A stretch of 64,000 nt of DNA from Verrucomicrobiota bacterium (GTDB lineage Bacteria > Verrucomicrobiota > Verrucomicrobiia > Limisphaerales > UBA11320), in contig JACQFQ010000051.1 in assembly GCA_016199985.1 (NCBI GenBank), positions 1 through 64,000 of the forward strand, in the 5' to 3' direction. A program made the position numbers and the translations under genes. The notes under the pieces are model-generated. The model ran no database searches. It was not told the origin of the DNA and worked only from the letters and a program-made list of their open reading frames with translations. Position 1 is the stretch's first letter. Every line of letters begins with the position of its first letter. Positions 27,951 through 36,805 of this stretch are shown here, one piece after another.

Positions 27951-28832
27951 TCAGTCGAGCCGCCTGAATGTGAAAGTTCCGAACGGCGTCACGGAGCCGT
28001 TCACCGCGATGGGATAAACCTGCAAAGGAGTGATCACACCGCGCGGCACAGTGACTTTGTCCAGGGAGCGGAATGTGACGCCCGAGTCGGTTCCCGCGTC
28101 ATGGGGGTAGAGATCGACGGTGACGCTCTGACGCCACTGACCGTCCTGGATCAGGTCAAGGCCAGACACGCCAACGAACCAATCGGGACTGGGCGCGACC
28201 ATGGAGCAAAGGGTCACCAAGGAGTGATCGCGCCGCACGGGTTGCGGAAAGGGGAGCCGGGTCGATCCCGGGCTGGGATTCACCCCGCTGCCCCGGAGCG
28301 CGAACTGGGCCGCGCCCGAAGCGACGGCCGGAGCCACCTCGCTGAGCAAAGTGGCCTGATCGCCCTGCTCGGCCATCCTGCGAATGCCTTCGCTCGCCGT
28401 CTTGCCGACGTGGTAGAACTCCACCTGATCATTGTGGACCGCCCCGACAAGCCCCGACCAATGGCCGGGTCTCGGCCAATCCTGGGGGTGGGTCGCCTCG
28501 CTCCAAGTCGCGTCGAGCGTCACCTCGTAGCGAGCCGTATAGTCATCAATGACCCGGAAGAATCCCATGGCCGCGTCCTGGGCAACGATGGCGGAAGTCG
28601 CCGTGGTGGGCTCTCCCACATTCGTCCACTGCTCGTCCAGGGCCCGGAGCTGCTGCAACTGATACGCGGGGCGACCTCCAGCCCAAGTCAGCTCGAGTTG
28701 GCCCGGGCCGGCCTGGGTCGCGTTCAATTGAACCCGGTATGGGTCCGACGACCCGCCAGCCGAGGCCAGCAGTCCGGTTGCGGCAAGGAGCATGCAGGAT
28801 GCGGACGCGGCGATTGTGGTGGATGCTTTCAT
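27951..28832 (-). CDS. Secreted Spondin_N domain protein
   Basis: The product is 293 aa. A signal peptide spans residues 1-25. Residues 26-90 look like a short beta domain with YQLQQLRALDEQWTNVGEP. From about residue 98 the sequence matches the Spondin_N domain: YEVTLDATWSEATHP, then HWSGLVGAVHNDQVEFY, LVTLCSMVAPSPDWFVGVSGL and VDLYPHDAGTDSGVTF. This domain was first known from animal F-spondin and occurs in bacterial secreted proteins. Its bacterial role is unknown; binding or matrix association is possible. A good ribosome-binding site (GAAAGGAA) precedes the start. The histidine kinase gene is divergent. Confidence 0.87.
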   Translation of the reverse strand: MKASTTIAASASCMLLAATGLLASAGGSSDPYRVQLNATQAGPGQLELTWAGGRPAYQLQQLRALDEQWTNVGEPTTATSAIVAQDAAMGFFRVIDDYTARYEVTLDATWSEATHPQDWPRPGHWSGLVGAVHNDQVEFYHVGKTASEGIRRMAEQGDQATLLSEVAPAVASGAAQFALRGSGVNPSPGSTRLPFPQPVRRDHSLVTLCSMVAPSPDWFVGVSGLDLIQDGQWRQSVTVDLYPHDAGTDSGVTFRSLDKVTVPRGVITPLQVYPIAVNGSVTPFGTFTFRRLD

Positions 28833-28983
28833 GATTTGATTCCTTTCGTTGGTTTTGCGAATTCATCGCGGTGTTCTCTCGTCTGTCGCGGCGCGGAGGC
28901 GCTCCTTACAAATAGATGAGACGGGGCCGCGAGCCCCGAAGTGTTCGTGACGCCCACCAGGAATCCTGATTGAATCGCGACGC

Positions 28984-31900
28984 ATGCGAATCCCCTTCGC
29001 CTCCCGACAGACGCGGCCCCTGACGACTTGTCTGCTCGCCGCTCTTTCGGTGGCCGGATCCGCGGCGGCTCAAGCGCCTCTGACCACGACGCAATCCGTG
29101 CAGAATCTCACCGAGGAACAGGCATCCGAGCACGGTAAGGTCCGACTTCGGGGAGTGGTCACCTTCTCCCACGAGCCGTGGCGGCTGCTCTTTGTGGAAG
29201 ACTCGACTGGAGGAATCTACTGCGAGCCGCCGGTCAACCTGCGACTCCCCCTTCCAGGCGCCGAGGTGGAGGTGCTGGGGCACGCCACCCTCGGGAATTT
29301 CCAGCCTTACGTCGCCGTCCGGGAGCTGCGGGAGATCAGCGCTAAACCCCTGCCCCCCGGAAGACCCGTGACCGACTCCGAGCTCTGGAACGGTCTCTAC
29401 GACGCCGACATGGTGCGCCTCAGAGCTCAGGTCGTCGGCGCCGGGTTGACCGAGCAGCCCAAGACCGTCTTGCAGCTCCGTCTGACAAGCCCTAAAGGGG
29501 AGACACGATTCTCCATCATCGGATGGGAAGGACCCATCCCCGACGATATCCTGGGCGCGACGATTGAGGCTACCGGCGTATTCGCGCCCCAGGCGAATTC
29601 GGAGAAGAAGGTCCAGACGATCACTCTTTTCGGCGCCGCGCCTTCATCGCTCCGCATCGTCACCGGCGGCCGCGAAGCGGCTGGGACATTTGCCCGAACA
29701 TCCCTGGCCGACTTCCGAGCAAGGGAGCCGCTTGCTGGGATCGCGCTCTATCGCCTCGGCGGCGGCGTCACGCTGCGGGACACGAATGAAGTCTATCTTG
29801 GCGAGGGTGGGGTTGGAGTCGAACTTGAAACCCCGCAGGGAAACTCGCTGTCGGAAGGACAGCGGGTCGAGGCGCTTGTCGTCAATGAGCCGGGAACGCC
29901 CGAAAAACGGTGCGAGCTCGTCCGGCTTTTATCGGTGACTCCAGGCAACACCGAGCCCCCCACCCACCTGAAAGCGGAGGATCTGGCCGACTGGCGCCAT
30001 TATGGTCAGGTCGTCGAGGTGGAAGGAGAGTTTCTTCACCGCATTCCAATGGGCGAGGGGGATCTCCTGGTCATGCGCGCGGGGCAGACGAGTTATGAGA
30101 TCCGTCTTCGTTTCGCTTTGGACCAGAAGGATTCGAAGGTCGCTCCAGGATCGATCGTTCGGGCGACAGGCGTGCTCCGATTGCGAAGCACCCCGGGCGC
30201 CGCGCAACCAACGCCGCGCATCCTCGTGTCGCAGCCGCAGGGCTTGCGCGTGATCGCCCCGCCTCCTTGGTCGATGCAAAAAACACTCAGCGTGGTGGCC
30301 CTCCTCTCGATGAGCCTGGCGCTGGGATTGATCGCCCTGGGGGTGGCTCACCAACGGCTTCGTTTGTCCAACCACCAGGTGGCCAGGACCGAGGAGGAGG
30401 TGAAGCGCCTCAACGCCGACCTGGAGCGACGCATCCACCAGAGGACCCAGGAGCTGGAGGTCGCCAACCAACGGCTTCAATCCGAGGCCCTCGAGCGCAA
30501 GTCCGCGGAGGCCGCGCTTCTCGATCGTGAAACTCGCCTGCGTCAGGCCCAAAGCATCGCGCGGCTGGGAAGCTTCCATTGGGATTCCTCCAGAAACATC
30601 TTGTCGTGGTCCGAAGAGCTCTTCCGCGTTTTCGGTCAGGATCCTGTCTCCTTCGTTCCCAGCTTCAAGGCCCTCATTGAGCAGGTTGTTGTCGAGGATC
30701 GGAGCGGTGTGGAGGCCTGTTTTGCCAAAACCCTCGCCACGGGCGCCAACCTCTCCCATGAGTATCGAATCGTCCGGCCCAACCAGGAAGTGCGCTGGGT
30801 TTCCGCGCTCGGATGCGTTTTCTTCGACGCGGCCGGCCTTGCCATTGGCATCACGGGCACGTGCCAGGACGTCACGGACCGCAAGCGCGAAGCCAGCCTC
30901 CGCGAGGAGCAAACTGTGGTGCTGGAAATGATCGCCAAAGGCTCGCCTCTCCCGCAGACGTTGGAGCGATTGGTCCTCGGCCTCGAGTCCCATGGCGCGG
31001 GCATGATCTGTTCGATTCTCCTTCTCGACGAGGACGGGAAGCATTTGCGCCACGGCGCCGCGCCGAGCCTGCCCGACGAGTACAACGCCAAGATCGACGG
31101 CTACGCGATCGGGCCTTGCGCGGGCTCGTGCGGCACGGCGGCCTTCCGGAGCGAGCCCGTGATCGTCGCGGACATCGAAACGGATCCCCTCTGGAAAGAC
31201 GTGCGTCATCTCGCCTTGGAGATTGGCGTTCGCGCCTGCTGGTCGACGCCCATCCTCGATGAGCATCGACGCGTCCTAGGAACCGTGGCGATCTATTACC
31301 GCGTTCCGGGCCCGCCGCCGCGGGAACATCAGCGCCTCGTCGAGGTGGCGACTCACACCGCCGCCATTTGCATCAGCAAGGGCCGCGCGGAGAAAACCCA
31401 GGATCTCCTCGAGGCCGAGCTGCGGCAATCCCAGAAGATGGAGGCCATAGGCACTCTCGCCGGCGGCATCGCGCATGATTTCAACAACATTCTCGGCGCG
31501 ATCATGGGCTACGCGAGCCTCGCGCGAATGGACGCCACGAACCCCGTCGCCGTGGGCGACCATCTCGACCAGTTGTTGCTCGCCAGCCATCGCGCCAAGG
31601 AGCTGATCAAGCACATGCTCACGTTCAGCCGTCGCGACGAGCGAAAGCGAGAGCCGCTGCCTCTCGAACCCGTGCTGAACGAGTCCATGGGCCTTTTGCG
31701 CGCCGCCCTGCCGCCTCATGTGGAGCTCAACGCGCGCGTGAGAAGCCCGGGCCTTTGGGTGGTCGGCAATGGCACCCAAATCCAACAGGTGATCATGAAT
31801 CTTGCGACCAACGCGGCCCAGGCAATCGGACAAGCGCAGGGGCGCATTGATGTGGAGCTGTCTCTCGTGCCAGCCGCGGAGACGGCGGAGACGGGAGTCC

Positions 31901-32607
31901 AGACCCTGCCGGAAGGCCCACTGGCTCGACTGACCATCAGCGACACCGGGCCGGGGATTCCGCCGGAGGTTCAGGATCGCGTCTTTGAGCCTTTCTTCAC
32001 CACAAAACGGCCGGGTCACGGCACGGGGCTCGGGCTATCCGTGGTTCATGGCATCGTCCAGGCGCACGGCGGGTCGATCCTTCTCCGACCCCGCGCCGGT
32101 CGCGGCGCGATCTTCGATGTCTATCTCCCCGCGGTCGCCACGCCGGGGGCGAACGCTCCCTCTCAGACGGACCCGAACAATCCCGCTTCTGGAACGGAGC
32201 GAATACTCCTCGTGGACGACGAGCCGGCCTTGCTGCGGGTCGGGGAGAGCCTTCTCCGGAGATTGGGGTATCGCGTCACCGCTTGCGAAGATCCCCAGAA
32301 GGCTTTGAGCCTTTTTCGCAAGAGCGCTGAGGAATTCGACCTCGTGATCACGGATCAATCCATGCCAGGGCTCACCGGAGTGGAATTCGCTCAAAGAATC
32401 TCCAAGGAACGACCCGGCATGCCCATCATCCTCTGCACGGGGCACGGCGCGGGTTTGGACTACGATCGCGTTCGTCAACACGGGCTCAACGAAGTGTTGG
32501 AGAAACCTGTCGAGTCCCACGACCTGCACCGCGCGATCCGAGCGGCCTTGGATCATCGCACGACCCCCGGGGCGTCCGGGCCCCAACGCGAGCCGAGAAA
32601 ACCGTAG
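28984..32607 (+). CDS. Hybrid sensor histidine kinase (PAS-GAF-HisKA-HATPase-REC)
   Basis: The product is 1207 aa. A signal sequence (1-30) leads into a long periplasmic beta-rich sensor of OB-like character (about 35-425). A membrane segment follows (about 433-455), then a coiled coil (460-515), a PAS domain (519-635), a GAF domain (about 640-800), the HisKA with the phospho-histidine in GGIAHDFNN (about H829), and the HATPase_c with DTGPGIP and GTGLGLS (about 935-1030). It ends with a receiver domain whose phosphoacceptor is about D1123 in VITDQSMPG. The layout indicates a phosphorelay kinase that senses an extracytoplasmic signal. No cognate regulator gene lies nearby. Confidence 0.94.
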   Translation: MRIPFASRQTRPLTTCLLAALSVAGSAAAQAPLTTTQSVQNLTEEQASEHGKVRLRGVVTFSHEPWRLLFVEDSTGGIYCEPPVNLRLPLPGAEVEVLGHATLGNFQPYVAVRELREISAKPLPPGRPVTDSELWNGLYDADMVRLRAQVVGAGLTEQPKTVLQLRLTSPKGETRFSIIGWEGPIPDDILGATIEATGVFAPQANSEKKVQTITLFGAAPSSLRIVTGGREAAGTFARTSLADFRAREPLAGIALYRLGGGVTLRDTNEVYLGEGGVGVELETPQGNSLSEGQRVEALVVNEPGTPEKRCELVRLLSVTPGNTEPPTHLKAEDLADWRHYGQVVEVEGEFLHRIPMGEGDLLVMRAGQTSYEIRLRFALDQKDSKVAPGSIVRATGVLRLRSTPGAAQPTPRILVSQPQGLRVIAPPPWSMQKTLSVVALLSMSLALGLIALGVAHQRLRLSNHQVARTEEEVKRLNADLERRIHQRTQELEVANQRLQSEALERKSAEAALLDRETRLRQAQSIARLGSFHWDSSRNILSWSEELFRVFGQDPVSFVPSFKALIEQVVVEDRSGVEACFAKTLATGANLSHEYRIVRPNQEVRWVSALGCVFFDAAGLAIGITGTCQDVTDRKREASLREEQTVVLEMIAKGSPLPQTLERLVLGLESHGAGMICSILLLDEDGKHLRHGAAPSLPDEYNAKIDGYAIGPCAGSCGTAAFRSEPVIVADIETDPLWKDVRHLALEIGVRACWSTPILDEHRRVLGTVAIYYRVPGPPPREHQRLVEVATHTAAICISKGRAEKTQDLLEAELRQSQKMEAIGTLAGGIAHDFNNILGAIMGYASLARMDATNPVAVGDHLDQLLLASHRAKELIKHMLTFSRRDERKREPLPLEPVLNESMGLLRAALPPHVELNARVRSPGLWVVGNGTQIQQVIMNLATNAAQAIGQAQGRIDVELSLVPAAETAETGVQTLPEGPLARLTISDTGPGIPPEVQDRVFEPFFTTKRPGHGTGLGLSVVHGIVQAHGGSILLRPRAGRGAIFDVYLPAVATPGANAPSQTDPNNPASGTERILLVDDEPALLRVGESLLRRLGYRVTACEDPQKALSLFRKSAEEFDLVITDQSMPGLTGVEFAQRISKERPGMPIILCTGHGAGLDYDRVRQHGLNEVLEKPVESHDLHRAIRAALDHRTTPGASGPQREPRKP

Positions 32608-32754
32608 CGCCAGGGCCGCGACCGTGCGGCGATCCGACATCAGCCTCCGACGTTGGCCCGTGACACAATCTCGACTCCGTGCTGCGCCGCATCGCAGAGG
32701 TCCTTTCCCGTTGTTGAATCGGCTGGCTTGAGGCTCGCCCTGCCCCCGCCCTTG

Positions 32755-33102
32755 TCACCCTCCGCGCTCGATCGTCACCGAAACATGCCTTGCTTCCGCG
32801 AGGATGAATTTTTTGACCTCCACGCGCGCCTGGGTAACTCCGAACTCCCGGCGGACGATATCCCCGATCTCAGCGGCCAGGGTTTCGATAAGTCGCCACT
32901 CCCTGCCCTTCCCCAGAGCTTTCAGGCGCTCGGCGACCGCGAAGTAATCCGTCGTCCCCGAGAGGTCGTCGGACTCGATCGCGCGGCGGCAGTCGCGACG
33001 CATCTCCACCGTCAGGAGCAGCCGCTGGGCGCGCGCCCGCTCCTCCGCGGGGACTCCCACGTGGTAGAACACCTCAAGGTCGCAAATGGTGATCTTATCC
33101 AT
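32755..33102 (-). CDS. folB: Dihydroneopterin aldolase
   Basis: The product is 115 aa, the usual size of FolB, a small enzyme converting 7,8-dihydroneopterin to 6-hydroxymethyl-7,8-dihydropterin in folate synthesis. Motifs: ITICDLEVFYHVGVPAEER at the start (the canonical form has G-x-x-x-x-E), TDYFAVAERL in the middle, LIETLAAEIGD containing the catalytic-region glutamate, and VEVKKFILAEARHVSVTIER at the end. The start overlaps the end of the HAD-Nudix gene by 8 bases, so the two are likely translationally coupled. Other folate genes are not in the window. Confidence 0.93.
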   Translation of the reverse strand: MDKITICDLEVFYHVGVPAEERARAQRLLLTVEMRRDCRRAIESDDLSGTTDYFAVAERLKALGKGREWRLIETLAAEIGDIVRREFGVTQARVEVKKFILAEARHVSVTIERGG

Positions 33103-34180
33103 GAAAGGTTGGGGAAAGCTCGGACATCACGTGAGTGATCAAGCGCCGTGTCGGCTGATTCAGCGGCATCGCGAGCGCGTCCTCGAGCGACACCCAGCGG
33201 AACGCCTGGGCCTCGTGGTTCAGGCGCACGGGGGACTCGGCCGCGAGACGACAGACATAGTTGAGCAGAACGAAATGGGCGTCGCGGTAGAACTCCGTCG
33301 AATGGATGCAGTCCTGGACCAGGACGAAACGGATCTCGGAGATGTCCAGATCGGTTTCCTCCTTCAGCTCGCGAACCAGCGCGTCCTCGGCGACTTCCCC
33401 GAACTGAATTTTCCCTCCGGGGATTCCCCAGAGATCCGACCACTTGTGGGTTTGGATCATCAGCACCCTTCCGGCGCCGTCGAAGATCAGGCCGCCCACC
33501 GTCGAGACCGGCGTCGCGTTCACCGAGGCCCTGTCGGCGATTGGCGGGAAGCTCATGCCGTCGCGCTCCAGGAGCCGCTTCAGCTCCCCCAGATGCTCCA
33601 CGATGAGCTGCGGCCGGGCCCGGCGAAGCTGTTGAAGGTCGTTGTATCCGGTCAGCACCGCGCAGGAGCGCACGCCCGCGTGATGCGCCGTCTCGACATC
33701 GTGCTCCATGTCGCCAATGAACAGGGTTTCCTCCGGATCCAGGGAGTTCTCGGAGAGCAGAGCATGGATCCACTGCTTCTTGTCATACGCCTCGACGTAG
33801 GGTCGATGGATATACTCCCCGAACCCGGCGCGCGCCGACTGCGCGGCGAAGTGATCGCGGCGGATGGTGCTGAGAACGAAGGTCCTCAACCCCTCGCGTC
33901 GACAGAATTGGAGGAACTCCCGGGCGTGAGGCAGCTCGCGCACAGTGTGCTGCTCCTCGTGAAACTTCGCGTGAAACCAGGTTTCAAGCTGGGGCAACGG
34001 CACGTGCGGCGCGACGCGCTGATAGAAGGCCTGGAAGGGCAGCGAGAACTCGGCTCGAAATCGCTCGAGCGTGAAGGTCTCCACGCCAGCCCGCTCGAGA
34101 ACGTGGTTTGTCGCCGCCCAAACCGCCGGCAGATCGTCGATCAAGGTGCCTGACCAATCGAAGATGATATTGCGCAGCAC
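33095..34180 (-). CDS. HAD hydrolase-Nudix hydrolase fusion protein
   Basis: The product is about 361 aa with two domains. Residues 1-210 are a HAD-superfamily hydrolase: IIFDWSGTLIDD (motif I with D-W-S in place of D-x-D), TFVLSTIR, and FIGDMEHDVETA (motif IV). Residues 225-355 are a Nudix domain with the box GKIQFGEVAEDALVREL followed by KEETD. The Nudix domain probably cleaves a nucleoside diphosphate derivative. Its position before folB suggests that it could act on dihydroneopterin triphosphate, but this is inference. GTG 34180 is chosen as start because the HAD fold begins immediately after; the frame extends upstream without similarity. It overlaps folB by 8 bases. Confidence 0.88.
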   Translation of the reverse strand: MLRNIIFDWSGTLIDDLPAVWAATNHVLERAGVETFTLERFRAEFSLPFQAFYQRVAPHVPLPQLETWFHAKFHEEQHTVRELPHAREFLQFCRREGLRTFVLSTIRRDHFAAQSARAGFGEYIHRPYVEAYDKKQWIHALLSENSLDPEETLFIGDMEHDVETAHHAGVRSCAVLTGYNDLQQLRRARPQLIVEHLGELKRLLERDGMSFPPIADRASVNATPVSTVGGLIFDGAGRVLMIQTHKWSDLWGIPGGKIQFGEVAEDALVRELKEETDLDISEIRFVLVQDCIHSTEFYRDAHFVLLNYVCRLAAESPVRLNHEAQAFRWVSLEDALAMPLNQPTRRLITHVMSELSPTFHG

Positions 34181-34294
34181 GCCGCGACTGTAATCAAACC
34201 CGGATCCGGCGCAATGCTTTGGACCGGCGCCCCGCGAATCGTCCCCCCGCCTGGGCAAGGTTGGTCCCGAGCCGCGGGGGTCGCAACGGCGTCG

Positions 34295-36100
34295 CTACCC
34301 GGAGCTCCGCTCGCGGATGGCGGCGAGGATCGTCGCGATGGCCTCATCGCGCGGCTTCACGCCCTGGTTGCCCTTGCCGTGCACCCGCAGAGCGACCGCG
34401 TTCGCGTCCTTCTCCCGCCCGCCCACGACCAGCATGGTGTGAACCTTCGACTCCTCCGCGCGAAGAACCTTGCCGTTGATCTTGTCAGGCCCGGGATCCA
34501 ATTCGGCCCTCACATAACGCGAACGCAGCTCCTTCACAATGGACGCGCCGTATTCCACAAGCGCCGGATCATCGCCGATTGTGAGCACCCTCACCTGCTC
34601 CGGCGCGAGCCAGAGAGGAAAGTTGCCGGCGTAATGCTCGATAAGAAAGCCGATGAATCGCTCATGCGTCCCGAGCGGAGCGCGATGAATGCACAGAGGC
34701 GTGGCGTCCTTGTTCTCGCGCGTCTTGTAGGTCAGCCCGAAGCGCTTCGGGACGGCGAAGTCCACCTGGTTGGTGGCTATGGTGAACTCGCGCCCGCTGA
34801 CGCTCCACACCTGAACGTCGATCTTCGGCCCGTAGAACGCCGCCTCGTTCGCGACCTCGACAAAGTTGATGTTCGAATCGACCAGCACCCGTCGCACCAT
34901 GTCCTCCGTCTGCTTCCACAGCTCCGGCTCGTCCACAAACTTCTGGCCCAGTTTCGAAGGATCGTGCGTGCTGAAACGCATCAAGTATTTCTCGAATCCG
35001 AAGAGCTTGAAATATTTCAGGTACATCTCGTTCACCGCGCGAAACTCGTCCGCGAACTGCTCCTCGGTGCAGTAGATGTGGGCGTCGTTCATCTGTAGGG
35101 CGCGAACGCGCATCAGGCCCATCAGCTCGCCGCTTTGCTCGTAGCGATAGCAGCAGCCGTACTCCGCCAGGCGCAGGGGAAGATCGCGATAGCTCTTCGG
35201 CTCGGCGGCGAAAATCTTGTGGTGGCCGGGGCAGTTCATCGGCTTGAGATAATACCGGACCGCGTGCGCGTCGCCCGACGACTCCTTCATCTCGATGGGC
35301 GGGAACATGGACTCGGCGTAGAGCGGAAGGTGCCCGGAGCGGAGATACATGCTTTCCTTCGCCAGATGGGGCGTGCGAACGCGGACATAACCGGCTTCAA
35401 ACTCCGTCTCCTTCGCCAGGCGCTCAAGCTCTTCGACGAGGACTCCACCCTTGGGCATCCACAGCGGCATCCCGGGCCCCACATCGTCGTCGAAGCAGAA
35501 GAGGCCCATGTCCTTCCCGATCTTCCGATGATCCCGCCTGCGCGCCTCCTCCTGCTGCTTCAGCCACTGCTCCAGCTCCTCCCTGCCCTTGAACGCGGTG
35601 CCGTAAATCCGCTGGAGCTGCGGCCTCTTCTCATCCCCCCGATAGTAGGCCGCGGCGACGCGCAGCAGCTTGAACGCCTTGACGTTTCCGGTGCGCATCA
35701 CATGCGGACCCGCGCACAGATCGATAAACTCGCCGTTCTGGAAGAAGGAAATAGGCTCGCCCTCGGGGATGTCCGCGAGCCTCTCGACCTTGAAGGTCTG
35801 CCCACGGGACTGGAAGTGCTCGCGCGCCTCGTCCCGGGTCTTGATGCTCTTCGCAAAAACCTGGTTCTCCTTCGTCACCTTCCTCATCTCCTCCTCGATG
35901 CGCTCGAAATCCTCGGGCGAGAAGCGATGGCTCTTGAGGTCAAAGTCGTAGTAGAAGCCCTCGTCGGTGGGCGGACCAATGTCCAGCAACGCGTCGGGCC
36001 AGATGCGAAGAACAGCGGTGGCGAGAATATGCGCGCACGAGTGGCGCAATCTCTGCAAGTCGTCCATCTGCTCCCGTTGATCCAGGGTTTTGCGTTCCAT
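34295..36100 (-). CDS. thrS: Threonyl-tRNA synthetase lacking the TGS domain
   Basis: The product is 601 aa. The editing domain starts directly with RLRHSCAHILATAV (the HxxxH motif) and contains LCAGPH. The class II catalytic core follows with motif 2-like CYRYEQSGELMGLMRVR and motif 3 region APLGTHERFIGFLIEHY, then the anticodon-binding domain. Bacterial ThrRS is usually about 640 aa with an N-terminal TGS domain. No such domain is present upstream, and a terminator-like hairpin lies there instead. Start ATG 36100 (MERKTLDQREQMDDLQ); ATG 36064 is also possible. The HAD-Nudix gene starts 114 bases downstream on the same strand. Confidence 0.94.
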   Translation of the reverse strand: MERKTLDQREQMDDLQRLRHSCAHILATAVLRIWPDALLDIGPPTDEGFYYDFDLKSHRFSPEDFERIEEEMRKVTKENQVFAKSIKTRDEAREHFQSRGQTFKVERLADIPEGEPISFFQNGEFIDLCAGPHVMRTGNVKAFKLLRVAAAYYRGDEKRPQLQRIYGTAFKGREELEQWLKQQEEARRRDHRKIGKDMGLFCFDDDVGPGMPLWMPKGGVLVEELERLAKETEFEAGYVRVRTPHLAKESMYLRSGHLPLYAESMFPPIEMKESSGDAHAVRYYLKPMNCPGHHKIFAAEPKSYRDLPLRLAEYGCCYRYEQSGELMGLMRVRALQMNDAHIYCTEEQFADEFRAVNEMYLKYFKLFGFEKYLMRFSTHDPSKLGQKFVDEPELWKQTEDMVRRVLVDSNINFVEVANEAAFYGPKIDVQVWSVSGREFTIATNQVDFAVPKRFGLTYKTRENKDATPLCIHRAPLGTHERFIGFLIEHYAGNFPLWLAPEQVRVLTIGDDPALVEYGASIVKELRSRYVRAELDPGPDKINGKVLRAEESKVHTMLVVGGREKDANAVALRVHGKGNQGVKPRDEAIATILAAIRERSSG

Positions 36101-36439
36101 AGTATTGAAATGTTCCCGCCGGTCCGCGCCCCGCCCCCTCCGGGCGGCGGGGCTTGGTGAAAACAAAAACGCCTCGCGCTATTTCAGGACGAGGCGTTCA
36201 CCCGCGGGTCAGATCTCGACGCCAGATGCCTCAGCGCGTCCAGATCTGGCCTTCGGGCGCCAGAGTCAATGTTGTTTCCGATCCCAGCCGGACCATGCGG
36301 CTGGAAAGTAAACGTCCTCCTCGTCCCCGGCAATCGGGAAATGTTTCCGAGGAGGCGCGGCGGATTTCGCGCGACGCGTCCGACCGCCCTCAAACTCCGT
36401 TTGCAATGGGAGCGACAAAGCGGAATTCTTGAGGTCGCG
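36101..36439. other. Leader region upstream of thrS, divergent from the Spx/ArsC gene
   Basis: About 340 bases between divergent start codons. On the thrS strand it holds a strong terminator-like hairpin (36158-36198) and a second GC-rich hairpin (GCCCCGCC/GGCGGGGC) just before the start. An element complementary to the terminator stem lies upstream (36228-36233). I see no match to the T-box consensus TGGNACCGCG. Confidence 0.5.
36158..36198 (-). terminator. Terminator-like hairpin in the thrS leader (possible attenuator)
   Basis: On the minus strand, AACGCCTCG and CGAGGCGTT form a perfect 9-bp stem with a 13-base loop, immediately followed by the U-rich run TTTGTTTTC. It lies upstream of the thrS start and no gene upstream on that strand would need a terminator, so it may regulate thrS by premature termination. 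An upstream TGAGGC (36233-36228) could pair with the first half of the stem as an antiterminator. Confidence 0.6.
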
Positions 36440-36805
36440 ATGCGAACGCTCAAGGTTTATTGCTACGACGGCTGCGGAACATGTCGGAAGGCCCTGAAGT
36501 TTCTGGAAGCCCACAAGATCGTCGCGGAGATTCTTCCCATCCGGGAGAGTCCTCCCTCCATGGTCGAGCTCAAGGCGATGGTCGCCGCCTACGGAGGATC
36601 GTGGCGCAAGCTGTTCAACACCTCCGGGCTCGATTATAAGGCGATGAACCTGAAGGAGCGGCTCGCGGGCATGACGCAGGCGGAGGCTCTGAAGTTGCTG
36701 CGAGGGAATGGGAGGCTCGTGAAGCGCCCCTTTGTCATCACGCGCGACTCGGGATGGGTGGGCTTCGACGAGTCCGAGTGGAAGCGCAGGCTCGCGGAGG
36801 GTTGA
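36440..36805 (+). CDS. Spx/ArsC family (arsenate reductase-like) protein
   Basis: The product is 121 aa, thioredoxin-like ArsC/Spx family. The redox motif CGTC (C-x-x-C) follows YCYDGCGTCRKAL. The family block RKLFNTSGLDYKAMNLKE is present, as is the conserved RPFVI segment in KRPFVITRDSGWVGF. These small proteins are arsenate reductases, redox-responsive transcription regulators (Spx) or of unknown role; the C-x-x-C fits Spx-like or YffB-like members. Start ATG 36440 is preceded by GAGG at a good distance. It is divergent from thrS and cytoplasmic. Confidence 0.88.
   Translation: MRTLKVYCYDGCGTCRKALKFLEAHKIVAEILPIRESPPSMVELKAMVAAYGGSWRKLFNTSGLDYKAMNLKERLAGMTQAEALKLLRGNGRLVKRPFVITRDSGWVGFDESEWKRRLAEG

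Noticed and set aside
36199..36275. Possible T-box riboswitch before thrS
   Set aside because: The consensus TGGNACCGCG and a specifier-loop structure are not visible. Only the terminator-like hairpin and a short complementary element can be supported.
36184..36453. Minus-strand frame crossing the thrS leader hairpin
   Set aside because: Its stop lies inside the hairpin loop and its translation has no recognisable motif. A leader peptide remains possible, but threonine codons are few.
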